14,606 bases of DNA from Alphaproteobacteria bacterium (GTDB lineage: Bacteria; Pseudomonadota; Alphaproteobacteria; UBA8366): positions 1 through 14,606 of the forward strand of contig JAOTYV010000099.1 of NCBI GenBank assembly GCA_029861675.1, read 5' to 3'. Positions 1-7,824 of the stretch are shown piece after piece. The position numbers and the translations under genes are program-made. Under the pieces are notes generated by a model. It did not search any database, was not told where the DNA came from, and worked only from the letters and a program-made list of their open reading frames with translations. How positions within the stretch are numbered: position 1 is the first letter of the stretch; each line of letters begins with the position of its first letter.

Positions 1-30
1 ATCGATTTCAATCGCGACAACTGGTGTTAG
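1..30 (+). CDS. C-terminal tail of an upstream gene (partial, tentative)
   Basis: Frame 1 is open from the left edge and reads IDFNRDNWC before a TAG stop at 28-30. The stop lies 12 nt before the ATG of the ABC transporter, the spacing expected of genes in one operon. Nine residues are too few to assign a family, and a chance open frame of this length is quite possible. The call therefore rests only on position and strand. Confidence 0.25.
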   Translation: MDFNRDNWC

Positions 31-42
31 GATCGCTGCTCC

Positions 43-3000
43 ATGTATTTCGACACAAAACTCTGGCAATTCACCGACGGCGTCCGCCTGCGTATCGCGG
101 GCGCGGTTTTGTTGGGCGTCGCGGCCGCGGCGGTCGGTATCGCCCGGCTGGCATTGCTGGGCTGGTTGCTGGCCCAGGTGTTCCAGGGGGCATCCTTCGA
201 CGCCTTGTTCTGGCCGTTTGCCGGCGTGGCGGGCGTGATGGTCGTGCGCGGCGTGCTGGAATACGCCCGCACGATGGTCGCACACCGGACCGCCACCATC
301 GTCCAGCTCCATATCCGGGAAAAATTATACGACAAGATGGTCGCGCTCGGGCCCGCCTATCTCGGGCTGGAGCGCACCGGTGCGGTGATTTCCTCGATGG
401 TCGACGGGGTCGAACAGCTCGAAACCTATTTCGGTCAGTACCTGCCGCAACTGTTTGTCGCCTTGGTAACGCCGATCGGTATCTTCGCCTTCGTGTCTTA
501 TCTCGATATGCCGGTGGCGGCGATGCTGACCGGGTTCGCGCTGTTCACGCTGATCGCGCCGCAGGCGTTTCATCGGTGGGACCGGCAAAACAGCATGCGG
601 CGGTCGCGTTCCTACAAGGCGTTTGCCTCGGAATTCCTGGATGCGGTGCAGGGTTTGGCGACCCTGAAGGCGTTTGGACAAAGCACCGCCCGGGCGAAGC
701 TCTTGGCGGAAAAGGCGCATGACCTGTTCCGCAGCACCATGTGGGTGTTGGCGACCAATGCGCTGGCCCGCGGCATTACCGATGTGGGCATAGCCGTCGG
801 TGCGGCGGCGACGCTGGCGCTGGGCGCGTGGCGGGTGGCCGAAGGCGATATGAGCCTCGCCGCGTTGCTGATGATCCTGATGATGGGGGTGGAGGTGTTC
901 CGGCCACTTCGCGAGCTGCGCTCCTTGATGCACCAGGGAATGGTGGCGCAGGCCTCGGCGCAGGCGGTATTCGAACTGCTTGAAGCGGCCCCGAATGTGC
1001 GCGACGTGACGCCCGATCCGGCAAGCGACAATTTGGCTGCCACCGTCGAATTTCAGGACGTGACTTTCGCCTATCCGAATGTGCGCCGGGCGACCCATAG
1101 GGGATTGCACCTTGCGGTCGCGGCAGGCGAGAGGATTGGCATCGTCGGGCCCAGCGGTTGCGGAAAATCCTCGATCGTGCGCTTGTTGCTGCGGCAATAC
1201 GATCCGCAGCAGGGGCGCATCCTGCTCGGTGGGCACGATCTGCGGACGCTGAGCCTCGATCAGATTCGCGGTCAGCTCGCGGTGGTCAATCAGGATACCT
1301 ATCTGTTCCACGGCACGGTCGAGGACAATCTGCGCTTCGGCAAACCGGACGCGAGTTGGGAGGAAATCGAAGCGGCGGCGCGCTCCGCCAACGCGCATGA
1401 CTTCATCCAGAAACTGCCGCAAGGCTACATGACGATCGTCGGCGAACGCGGCATCAAGCTGTCCGGCGGCCAGCGTCAACGCGTTGCGATTGCCCGCGCG
1501 CTGCTGCGCGACGCGCCGATCCTGGTGCTCGACGAAGCCCTGTCGGCGGTCGATGCGGAAAACGAGACGATCATCCAACAGGCGCTTAACCGGCTGATGC
1601 AGGGCCGGACGACGCTGATTCTAGCCCATCGGCTGTCCAGCGTCATCGACGCGGACCGCATTCTGGTGATGGAGGACGGTCAGGTCGTCGAGTCGGGCCG
1701 CCATTCTCAACTGATGGCCGCCGGCGGGGCCTATCACCGCCTTATGGCCGGGCAGGCCCAGGATGCGGATGGCGGGGAGGTGATCCTGTTCCGGCCGCCC
1801 GGTGATTCGCGGCCGCCGTCCGAAGACGAAGTGCCCGGCATGATCGAGGCCGCCCAGACGGAACCGACCGATGCGATCCTGCGCGCCGAAGGCATGGGAT
1901 GGGGCGAATGCATCCGCGTCCTGATGCGCTTCGTCCGCCCATGGAAAGCCAAACTCGTGCTGACTTTTCTGCTCGGCGTATCGCGCACGCTCGCTTTTAT
2001 CGGCGTCGGTGTGTTCAGCGCGCTCGTCGTCGCGGCGCTCAAGAACGGCCAGCCGTTCCAGCCGCATCTGATTTGGCTCGCGGTGCTGGCGCCGGCCGCC
2101 GGTATTCTTCACTGGCTCGAATCCTGGGTCGCGCACGATATGGCGTTTCGCATGCTGTCGGTGATGCGGGTCGATTTGTTCAACAAGCTGGACCAGCTCG
2201 CGCCGGCCTATCTGCTGCGCCGGCGGACCGGTGACCTCATGGGCATGGCGACGCAGGATGTGGAAAAAGTAGAATACTTCTTTGCCCACACGATCGCGCC
2301 GGCCTTCGTTGCGGTGCTGATCCCCGGCCTCGTGCTGGGAACCCTGATCGCGTTCGGTTGGCAAATGGCGCTGGTGCTGGTGCCTTTCCTGGCCGTCGTC
2401 GCGCTCAGCCCGTTCCTGATGCGTAACCGTATCGATGTGTTGGGCGCGCGCGCCAGTGAGGCGCTCGGCGACCTGAATGCCTTCACGGTCGATACGGTGC
2501 AAGGGCTCGGCGAGATCCTGGCGTTTCAGCAAATCACCCGGCGCCGCCGCGCCTTTACCGAGAAAGTCCGGCAGCACCATCGATTACGGCTGCCCTATTT
2601 CGGCGATCTGACGGCGCAGATGTCCATTCTCGAGGCCGCGGTCGGTTTGGGCGGATTGACGGTGATCGTGACCGGCACGCAGTTGATCGCGGCGGGGTCG
2701 CTCGACAGCGCCTATCTGCCGTTGCTCTCCTTGCTGGCGATGGCGGCGTTCCTGCCGATTTCCGAAATTGCCCATATCGGCCGCCAGCTTGCCGATACGC
2801 TCGCCTCGACGCGCCGGCTCTTCGCGGTGCATGGCGAACCGGTACTGGTCGAGGACGGCATCGGCGTCCCGGGCGGGGCCGCGAGCAGCGGCGCGGCCCT
2901 GGATGTGGTCAAGGCGAGTTACCGGTATCACGGCCGCAACCGGCCGGCGCTCGAGGAAATCAGCATCGCTGCGCCCGCGGGTCGGACGATTGCGCTGGTC

Positions 3001-3633
3001 GGACCGTCCGGCGCCGGTAAGACCACGCTCGCACATTTGCTGATGCGCTTCTGGGATCCCGAAACCGGCACGGTGCAGATGGCGGGGCACGATCTCCGCG
3101 AGTTTGGGCTCGATGCGCTGCGCGACGACATGGCGCTGGTGGCGCAGGACACGTTCTTGTTCAACGACACGCTGCGCGCCAACATTCTGATCGCCAAACC
3201 GGACTCAAGCGCAGCCGAGATCGACCAGGCGGTGGATCGCTCCGCCTTGCGGGACTTCGTCGATGGGCTGCCCGACGGGCTGGAGACCCGGACGGGCGAA
3301 CGGGGCATGCGGCTGTCCGGCGGTCAGCGCCAGCGCGTCGCCATCGCCCGCGCCTTTCTCAAGGATGCGCCGGTGCTCATTCTCGACGAGGCGACGTCGC
3401 ATCTCGACGCGGTCAACGAACAATTGGTGCGCCGGGCGCTCGACGACCTGATGGGCGATCGCACGACGGTGGTGATCGCACACCGGCTCTCCACGGTGCG
3501 AAACGCCGACGTTATCGTGGTGATGGATGAAGGCCGGGTCGTGGAGACAGGCGGGCACGCCGAATTGCTGGCGCAGGGCGGGTTGTATGCGCAGCTCGTG
3601 GCGCGCCAGGTTTCGGGGGCCGCGGCCGAGTGA
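43..3633 (+). CDS. Fused double ABC exporter, TMD-NBD-TMD-NBD (CydDC-like)
   Basis: This 1196-residue protein contains two complete ABC exporter halves in one chain. Membrane domains lie at about 15-300 and 625-915, and nucleotide-binding domains at about 335-575 and 950-1190. NBD1 has Walker A GPSGCGKSS (from about 368), LSGGQ at 473, Walker B with D497-E498 and H-loop H529. NBD2 has Walker A GPSGAGKTT (987-995), LSGGQ at 1091-1095, D1115-E1116 and H1147. Both ATP sites therefore look intact. The first half contains FLDAVQGLATLKAFGQS, very like CydD; the second has TVDTVQGLGEILAF, like CydC. CydDC exports cysteine/glutathione to the periplasm and supports cytochrome bd assembly, but it is normally two genes. 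No cydAB is visible here, so the substrate is unproven and a different exporter is possible. The ATG at 43 is preceded by TTAGGAT. The MFS gene follows after about 10 nt. Confidence 0.93.
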   Translation: MYFDTKLWQFTDGVRLRIAGAVLLGVAAAAVGIARLALLGWLLAQVFQGASFDALFWPFAGVAGVMVVRGVLEYARTMVAHRTATIVQLHIREKLYDKMVALGPAYLGLERTGAVISSMVDGVEQLETYFGQYLPQLFVALVTPIGIFAFVSYLDMPVAAMLTGFALFTLIAPQAFHRWDRQNSMRRSRSYKAFASEFLDAVQGLATLKAFGQSTARAKLLAEKAHDLFRSTMWVLATNALARGITDVGIAVGAAATLALGAWRVAEGDMSLAALLMILMMGVEVFRPLRELRSLMHQGMVAQASAQAVFELLEAAPNVRDVTPDPASDNLAATVEFQDVTFAYPNVRRATHRGLHLAVAAGERIGIVGPSGCGKSSIVRLLLRQYDPQQGRILLGGHDLRTLSLDQIRGQLAVVNQDTYLFHGTVEDNLRFGKPDASWEEIEAAARSANAHDFIQKLPQGYMTIVGERGIKLSGGQRQRVAIARALLRDAPILVLDEALSAVDAENETIIQQALNRLMQGRTTLILAHRLSSVIDADRILVMEDGQVVESGRHSQLMAAGGAYHRLMAGQAQDADGGEVILFRPPGDSRPPSEDEVPGMIEAAQTEPTDAILRAEGMGWGECIRVLMRFVRPWKAKLVLTFLLGVSRTLAFIGVGVFSALVVAALKNGQPFQPHLIWLAVLAPAAGILHWLESWVAHDMAFRMLSVMRVDLFNKLDQLAPAYLLRRRTGDLMGMATQDVEKVEYFFAHTIAPAFVAVLIPGLVLGTLIAFGWQMALVLVPFLAVVALSPFLMRNRIDVLGARASEALGDLNAFTVDTVQGLGEILAFQQITRRRRAFTEKVRQHHRLRLPYFGDLTAQMSILEAAVGLGGLTVIVTGTQLIAAGSLDSAYLPLLSLLAMAAFLPISEIAHIGRQLADTLASTRRLFAVHGEPVLVEDGIGVPGGAASSGAALDVVKASYRYHGRNRPALEEISIAAPAGRTIALVGPSGAGKTTLAHLLMRFWDPETGTVQMAGHDLREFGLDALRDDMALVAQDTFLFNDTLRANILIAKPDSSAAEIDQAVDRSALRDFVDGLPDGLETRTGERGMRLSGGQRQRVAIARAFLKDAPVLILDEATSHLDAVNEQLVRRALDDLMGDRTTVVIAHRLSTVRNADVIVVMDEGRVVETGGHAELLAQGGLYAQLVARQVSGAAAE

Positions 3634-3643
3634 CGGCAAGAAT

Positions 3644-4885
3644 TTGACCTTGGCGCTATCCAACCGCGGGCTCGTCGCCGTGTTGAGCGCGGCACTGGTT
3701 TTGACAATGACCGGATTCATGCCGGTCGCGGCGGTGCTGCCGGCCATCTTCGCCGACTGGGGCCTCACGGAAAGCGAAGCCGGATGGCTCAACGGCGTCT
3801 TTTTCGGTGGCTATGCCGCGGGCGTGCCGCTGCTCTTGCCGTTGACCGACCGGATGGACGCGCGCCGCGTTATCACCGGCGCCCTGATTCTGTGCACCCT
3901 CGGCGGTTTCGGTTTCGCGTTCCTTGCGGACGGTCTTTACAGCGGGATCGTTTTCCGGATTGCGGCCGGGATCGGGCTTGCCGGCATTCATTTTCCAGGC
4001 ATGAAACTCATCACCGACCGTCTCGAAGGGCCGGCGCAACAACGGGGATCGGCGGTCTATATCTCGATGTTCAGCATCGGCGGCGCCATGTCCTTTATCA
4101 GCGCCGGCGTTATCGAATCCCTGCTGCCGTGGAAATGGGTTTTTACGGTTTCGGGGCTGTGCGCGGCGATCGCATGTTTGATGGTCTATACGCTGATTCC
4201 GCCCGACCGCCGTGTCCGGACAAGGCCGCAGACCGCGCTGCTCGACTTCCGGCCGGTGCTGCGGAACGGCCCGGCCATGCGCTACGTCGTGGCCTTTTTT
4301 GGCCATGTCTGGGAAGTCTTCGCCTTTCGCGTTTGGTCGGTCGCGCTCCTGGTGTTCAGCGCGTCGCTGCCCGGAAACGAACAGTACAGCGGTTGGAACA
4401 TGGCGATCCTCTCCGGCGCCACATCCTTTCTGATGATGCCGGCGAGCGTCGGGATCGCCGAATTGGCCAACCGTTTCGGCCGGGTCCGGGTGGTTACACT
4501 GCTGACGGCGGCGACGGCCATCGTCGTCGTGCTGCTGGTGCTGAACAAGACCGGCGCCTTTCCGCTTATCGTCGCACTGATGATTCTGTATTTCATGGCC
4601 GCCTTCGGCGACACGGCGTCGCTCGCCGGCGGCATCGTCGCGGCGTCCGTGCCGGAATATCGCGGCGCGACATTGGCCGTGTACGCCCTGGCCGGATTCC
4701 TGGGCGGGATGATCGGGCCCGTCACCTTCGGCATGGTGCTGGATCTGGCAGGCGGGCGCACGTCGCCCGAGGCTTGGACGTTGGCGTTTTGCAGCCTTCT
4801 GATCGGCGCGGCGGTTACGGCGGCGGCGCTGCACTTCCGGCGGCGGACGGTTAGCGCCTCGGACGCCGGGTCTCGCGATACATGA
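3644..4885 (+). CDS. MFS transporter, 12-TM permease
   Basis: About 413 residues if translation starts at the TTG at 3644, ten nt after the ABC transporter stop. The sequence is a run of hydrophobic helices typical of the major facilitator superfamily. An MFS motif-A-like loop, LTDRMDARR (D69-R75), lies between helices 2 and 3, and a related NRFGRVRVV sits in the equivalent loop of the second half. The start is uncertain. No ATG occurs in frame between the ABC stop and helix 1, and the first (3707) would cut into helix 1. TTG at 3644 or 3650 is therefore favoured, although the Shine-Dalgarno (GGCAAGA) is weak. Tight spacing suggests coupling to the ABC exporter. The substrate is unknown; the general look is that of CynX/NimT-like or drug-type permeases. 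The 3' end overlaps the convergent DMT gene by 35 bp. Confidence 0.88.
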   Translation: MTLALSNRGLVAVLSAALVLTMTGFMPVAAVLPAIFADWGLTESEAGWLNGVFFGGYAAGVPLLLPLTDRMDARRVITGALILCTLGGFGFAFLADGLYSGIVFRIAAGIGLAGIHFPGMKLITDRLEGPAQQRGSAVYISMFSIGGAMSFISAGVIESLLPWKWVFTVSGLCAAIACLMVYTLIPPDRRVRTRPQTALLDFRPVLRNGPAMRYVVAFFGHVWEVFAFRVWSVALLVFSASLPGNEQYSGWNMAILSGATSFLMMPASVGIAELANRFGRVRVVTLLTAATAIVVVLLVLNKTGAFPLIVALMILYFMAAFGDTASLAGGIVAASVPEYRGATLAVYALAGFLGGMIGPVTFGMVLDLAGGRTSPEAWTLAFCSLLIGAAVTAAALHFRRRTVSASDAGSRDT

Positions 4886-5729
4886 TGAACAGACCGGACC
4901 CCACGACCAGCGTGGCGCCCGCGATCACCCATTGGTCGGGAACGTGGCCCCAGATTACGTAGCCGAACAGGGCGCCCCAAATCAGCGATAGATATTTGAA
5001 GGGGATGATCAGTGATGCTTCTGCGTGGTGGAAGGCCTGGATCGCCAGATATTGCGCCGAACCGACGACGACACCTGCCCCCATCATGATCAGCAAGTCC
5101 GGCCCGGTCACCGGTTTCCAGCCGAAGGGCAGGGTGGACAATCCCGCGAGACCGACCGCCGTCATGGTAAAGGCCAGGATCGCGACCGGCGAGTCGGTGG
5201 CCCGAATATGCCGGGTGATGACGTCGCGCAGCGCGCCGCAGCAAGCGCCGCAGAGCGGCAGCAGCGCGACCCAGCGCACGGCGTCCCCGGTCGGGCGTAT
5301 CATGATCAGAATGCCGACGAACCCGATCATGACGGCGGTCCATCGACGCCAGCCGACATGTTCGCCAAGCAGCGGCGTCGCCATCGCGGTCACGAAGAGC
5401 GGTCCCGAAAAGGCAAGGGCGATGGCATCGGCCAGCGGCAGGTAAATCAGGCCGGTGACGAACAGAAAGGACGATGCTACGGCGCAAGCGGCGCGCGCAA
5501 ATTGCATGCGCATGTTGCCGATTCGCAGCGACGAAAATCCACCGGACCGGGATGCGAAGATCATGATCGGCAGCAATGTGAAGAAAGAGCGAATGCACAT
5601 GATCTGGCCGACCGGATAGCCGTCGGTCAGCCATTTCGTCGCGGTGTCGCTCATCGTCAGTAGGAGACCGGCGGACAGGATGAAGGCGATGCCTTGCGCC
5701 GGTTGGGATAGCGAAATCGCGCGCATCAT
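4851..5729 (-). CDS. EamA/DMT-family permease (distal copy of tandem pair)
   Basis: This 292-residue protein has about ten predicted helices arranged as two EamA repeats (about 10-140 and 150-285), the usual size for drug/metabolite transporters with the RhaT/YdcZ-like fold. It shares KWLTDGYPVGQI near the N-terminus, LPLADAIA in the middle of repeat 1, LPFGW in repeat 2 and PFKYLS near helix 9 with the neighbouring upstream gene, so the two are paralogues. The start is taken at ATG 5729, whose ATGA overlaps the stop of the upstream DMT gene; a second ATG follows directly (5726). An in-frame extension upstream reads as compositionally unlike protein and was not used. The substrate is unknown; DMT members move amino acids, nucleotide-like cofactors or drugs. 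It is read convergently with the MFS gene. Confidence 0.9.
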   Translation of the reverse strand: MMRAISLSQPAQGIAFILSAGLLLTMSDTATKWLTDGYPVGQIMCIRSFFTLLPIMIFASRSGGFSSLRIGNMRMQFARAACAVASSFLFVTGLIYLPLADAIALAFSGPLFVTAMATPLLGEHVGWRRWTAVMIGFVGILIMIRPTGDAVRWVALLPLCGACCGALRDVITRHIRATDSPVAILAFTMTAVGLAGLSTLPFGWKPVTGPDLLIMMGAGVVVGSAQYLAIQAFHHAEASLIIPFKYLSLIWGALFGYVIWGHVPDQWVIAGATLVVGSGLFIMYRETRRPRR

Positions 5730-6595
5730 CGTTTTTTCGACTCGCGCTGCAGAATATAAATGCCGCTGCCGATGATCAGTACCGAGCCGGTGATGATCCA
5801 GGTATCGGGCAGGTCGCTCCAGATCATGTAGCCGAGAATGACCGCCCAGACGATCGAGGTGTATTTGAACGGCGCGACCAGGGCCGCCTCGGCCAGCCGG
5901 TAGGATTCGATCATCAGGTAGTGCGCGACGCCCAGCAGAATGCCCGACAGGATCATCAATCCGAAATCGAAGAGGGTCGGCGTGATCCATCCGAAAGGAA
6001 GGGTAGCCGCCGACGCGATCAGGAGCCCGACGATGGACCAGGCGAGAATAATGTTGGTCGATTCAGTCTTGCTCATGATTCGGGTCGCGATATCACGCAG
6101 CGCCGTCGCCGCCGCGGCGGCGATCGGCACGAGGGCGGCAATCTGGAAGGCCTCCGCGGTCGGCCGTGTCATGATCAGTATGCCCAGGAAGCCGACGAGC
6201 ACGGCGCCCCATCGATGCCAGCCGACCGGTTCCCGCAGCAACGGAACGGAAAGGGCGGTAATCATCAGCGGCGCGGCATGCAGGAACGCCACCGCGTCGG
6301 CAAGGGGGAGGAGCTTGACCGAGATGATGATCAAAAAACTGGACGCAATGAAAAGCACCGTCCGCAACAGGTGCATCTTCCATTGCGTCGTCCGGAATGT
6401 CAGCGGCTCTCCGTGCCATCGCATCACCACGGCGATTGGGATGAACATGAAGAAACATCGGATGAAAACGATTTGGCCGATCGGATATCCCTCGGTCAGC
6501 CATTTCGAGACCGCGTCGCTCAAGGTGAAAAAGAACAGCGACAGCACCATGCAGACGATGCCCCGGAGGGGTGAAATCGAGGCGGCGAGGGACAT
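5726..6595 (-). CDS. EamA/DMT-family permease (proximal copy of tandem pair)
   Basis: This 289-residue membrane protein has about ten helices in two EamA repeats. Conserved patches shared with its downstream paralogue are KWLTEGYPIGQI, LPLADAVA, ILIMTRPT, LPFGW and PFKYTSIVW. The C-terminus is a short basic tail (RESKKR), as expected for a cytosolic end. It is the first gene of a two-gene minus-strand operon; its TGA overlaps the next ATG, implying translational coupling. It begins at ATG 6595, and the 92 bp up to the crotonase gene is a divergent control region with no strong Shine-Dalgarno on this side. The two copies have diverged substantially, so they may carry different substrates or form a heterodimer. 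Neither can be decided from sequence. Confidence 0.9.
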   Translation of the reverse strand: MSLAASISPLRGIVCMVLSLFFFTLSDAVSKWLTEGYPIGQIVFIRCFFMFIPIAVVMRWHGEPLTFRTTQWKMHLLRTVLFIASSFLIIISVKLLPLADAVAFLHAAPLMITALSVPLLREPVGWHRWGAVLVGFLGILIMTRPTAEAFQIAALVPIAAAAATALRDIATRIMSKTESTNIILAWSIVGLLIASAATLPFGWITPTLFDFGLMILSGILLGVAHYLMIESYRLAEAALVAPFKYTSIVWAVILGYMIWSDLPDTWIITGSVLIIGSGIYILQRESKKR

Positions 6596-6673
6596 GGGCC
6601 AGGCGATCGGCTATTGCTGGATACTATCGGCGCGGCGCTCGAAGGCGCGCATTGCGGAAGCATACGTTGGAAC

Positions 6674-6680
6674 GGGGAGG
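6674..6680 (+). promoter_or_regulatory. Ribosome binding site GGGGAGG of the crotonase gene
   Basis: A near-consensus Shine-Dalgarno GGGGAGG ends 7 nt before ATG 6688. It decides the start against the in-frame upstream ATG at 6571, which would add 39 Arg-rich residues overlapping the divergent DMT gene. Confidence 0.8.
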
Positions 6681-6687
6681 TAAAGCC

Positions 6688-7461
6688 ATGACGGACTTTG
6701 AATTCGTCGAGTACACCGTCGACGACCGGGTTGCGCAGATCACCATGAAACGGGAGCCGGTCAATGCGATCAACATGCAGTTTGCCCGTGAAATTAACGC
6801 GGCCTATCGCCGGGCCGGCGAAGACGACGGCGTGCGCGCGATCATCCTGACCAGCGGCTGCGAGCGCGCCTTCAGCGCGGGCATGGATCTGGCGATGATC
6901 CGCGGCGGCAGCGGCCTCGATCTCCGCCGGTTTCTCGAGACGCTGTATTTCGAAATGCACGATTTGCAGTACCGGTTGGGTAAGCCGACGATCGCCGCGG
7001 TCAACGGTCCGGCGCGCGCGGCGGGCGTCACGCTCGCCGTGTCCTGCGACGTGATCATCGCCGCCGAGGAATGCGACCTGTCCTATCCCGAGATCAATGT
7101 CGGCGTGATCCCGGCTATGCATTTCGTGCATTTGCCGCGACAGATCGGTCGGCATAAGGCGTTCGAGTTGCTGTTCGGCGGCGATCCGATCGGTGTGCCG
7201 GAGGCGGCGCAGCGGGGGCTTGTCAGCCGGGCGGTGCCGCGCGGCGACGTGCTCGGCGAGGCGTGGACCATGGCCCGAAAGTTTGCCGCGAAATCGCCCG
7301 TCGTGATGAAACTGGCGCGGGACGCGTTCATGCGGGCGAACGATGGCGATTACCGGCGCACGATCGAGAATGTCGTCGAGACGATCTGCAACATCATCGA
7401 AACCGACGATGCACAGGAAGGGCTCGACGCCTTCAACGAAAAACGGCCGCCGCGCTGGTGA
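6688..7461 (+). CDS. Enoyl-CoA hydratase/isomerase (crotonase) family protein with altered active site
   Basis: 257 residues, the normal size for the crotonase fold. Visible landmarks are PVNAIN near the N-terminus, the oxyanion-hole segment FSAGMDL (A64, 62-68), AVNGPARAAG at about 104-113, and YPEINVGVIPA around E135. In classical enoyl-CoA hydratase two glutamates act (rat Glu144 and Glu164). The second is present (E135), but the position of the first, in the usual GGGCELA, is T115 (AAGVTLA), and two of the three glycines are alanines. Retaining only the second Glu is typical of Delta3,Delta2-enoyl-CoA isomerases and other non-hydratase crotonases, so an isomerase or another acyl-CoA activity is more likely than standard hydration. 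The gene stands alone, divergent from the DMT pair, with a strong ribosome site. A GC-rich hairpin brackets its stop codon and a 107-bp repeat follows. Confidence 0.9.
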   Translation: MTDFEFVEYTVDDRVAQITMKREPVNAINMQFAREINAAYRRAGEDDGVRAIILTSGCERAFSAGMDLAMIRGGSGLDLRRFLETLYFEMHDLQYRLGKPTIAAVNGPARAAGVTLAVSCDVIIAAEECDLSYPEINVGVIPAMHFVHLPRQIGRHKAFELLFGGDPIGVPEAAQRGLVSRAVPRGDVLGEAWTMARKFAAKSPVVMKLARDAFMRANDGDYRRTIENVVETICNIIETDDAQEGLDAFNEKRPPRW

Positions 7462-7470
7462 CGCGGCGGC
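7446..7470 (+). other. GC-rich hairpin bracketing the crotonase stop codon
   Basis: GCCGCCGCG (7446-7454) pairs perfectly with CGCGGCGGC (7462-7470) across a 7-nt loop that contains the TGA at 7459-7461. No T-run follows directly, so it is not a classic intrinsic terminator. It may stabilise the mRNA 3' end or assist the stem-loop in the adjoining repeat. A coincidence of GC-rich codons is possible. Confidence 0.4.
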
Positions 7471-7482
7471 GGAGGTGACGCC

Positions 7483-7589
7483 TTAGACCATTTCTTGTTC
7501 AAATTGACTCAAGTGAAATGGTCTATTTCTTTGTTTTTACGCAAATACGTCATCGCGAACCGTTTCGGTTCGCTCGGGATTTGCTCTAG
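7483..7589 (+). repeat. 107-bp dispersed repeat, copy A (MITE/REP-like)
   Basis: This stretch matches the reverse complement of 10495-10601 at about 99 of 107 positions with no gaps. It begins TTAGACCATTTC and ends GGATTTGCTCTAG. It contains two stems: TAGACCATTTC (7484-7494) with GAAATGGTCTA (7515-7525), and GCGAACCG-TTT-CGGTTCGC (7555-7573). The two ends are imperfect inverted repeats of each other (CTAGAC/GCA...), and each has a TA, resembling ends of IS630/Tc1-mariner-type MITEs, which target TA. No transposase is encoded. The other reading is an alphaproteobacterial REP/BIME-type element. Confidence 0.85.
7484..7538 (+). terminator. Candidate intrinsic terminator inside repeat copy A
   Basis: An 11-bp perfect stem (7484-7494 with 7515-7525, 20-nt loop) is followed at once by TTTCTTTGTTTTT (7526-7538, 11 of 13 T). 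It lies 22 nt after the crotonase stop on the same strand. The loop is long and the T-run interrupted, so efficiency is uncertain. The same arrangement is kept in copy B downstream of the TPR gene. Confidence 0.5.
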
Positions 7590-7792
7590 GGCGCGGTCGC
7601 CAGATAGAGGAAGCGGTAGATCACCACCGGGACGCTCAGCCAATAGACCAGCAGGAAGCGGCGCATGCCCGCGTCGCTGCGGATACCGATGCGCGCCGCG
7701 ACCAGCCGCGGAAAATTCGGCTTCCAGAAACAGAAACCGATAATCGCGGCGGCGACGGCAAGGTAGAGATAGCTGCTGGTCGTGAGTTCCAT
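7586..7792 (-). CDS. Small two-helix membrane protein, hypothetical
   Basis: 68 residues with two hydrophobic segments, about 7-23 (SYLYLAVAAAIIGFCFW) and about 46-65 (starting FLLVYWLSVPVVIY). They are joined by a basic loop rich in Arg (24-45), suggesting a helical hairpin in the inner membrane with the loop in the cytosol. No family is recognised. The ATG at 7792 lies about 100 bp from the divergent aldehyde dehydrogenase ATG, so the two may share a control region. The TAG stop (7588-7586) falls inside the end of the 107-bp repeat, so insertion of the repeat may have set or trimmed the C-terminus. The amino-acid pattern is clearly membrane-like, which supports a real gene, but the Shine-Dalgarno is weak. 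Confidence 0.6.
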   Translation of the reverse strand: MELTTSSYLYLAVAAAIIGFCFWKPNFPRLVAARIGIRSDAGMRRFLLVYWLSVPVVIYRFLYLATAP

Positions 7793-7824
7793 GCGGTGCG
7801 TCCGCCGCGCGTGTCCGGCCCGGC

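Noticed and set aside
325..1578. Long antisense open frame inside the ABC transporter gene
   Set aside because: It is very rich in Arg, His and Gln with no domain, as expected for a G+C-rich antisense shadow; the plus-strand ABC motifs are unambiguous.
3656..4854. Long alternative frames on both strands over the MFS gene
   Set aside because: They have Arg/Gly/Asp-rich low-complexity composition with no motifs, whereas the chosen frame has a full set of hydrophobic helices.
6571..6687. N-terminal extension of the crotonase protein
   Set aside because: It is Arg-rich, overlaps the divergent DMT start, and is outcompeted by the GGGGAGG site before ATG 6688.
7495..7580. A short open frame running through the repeat, also present in copy B (MFKLTQVKWSIS and MFKLTHVKWSIS)
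   Set aside because: It is shared only because the DNA repeat is shared. The differences between copies include non-synonymous changes, there is no ribosome site, and the sequence is explained by the stems.
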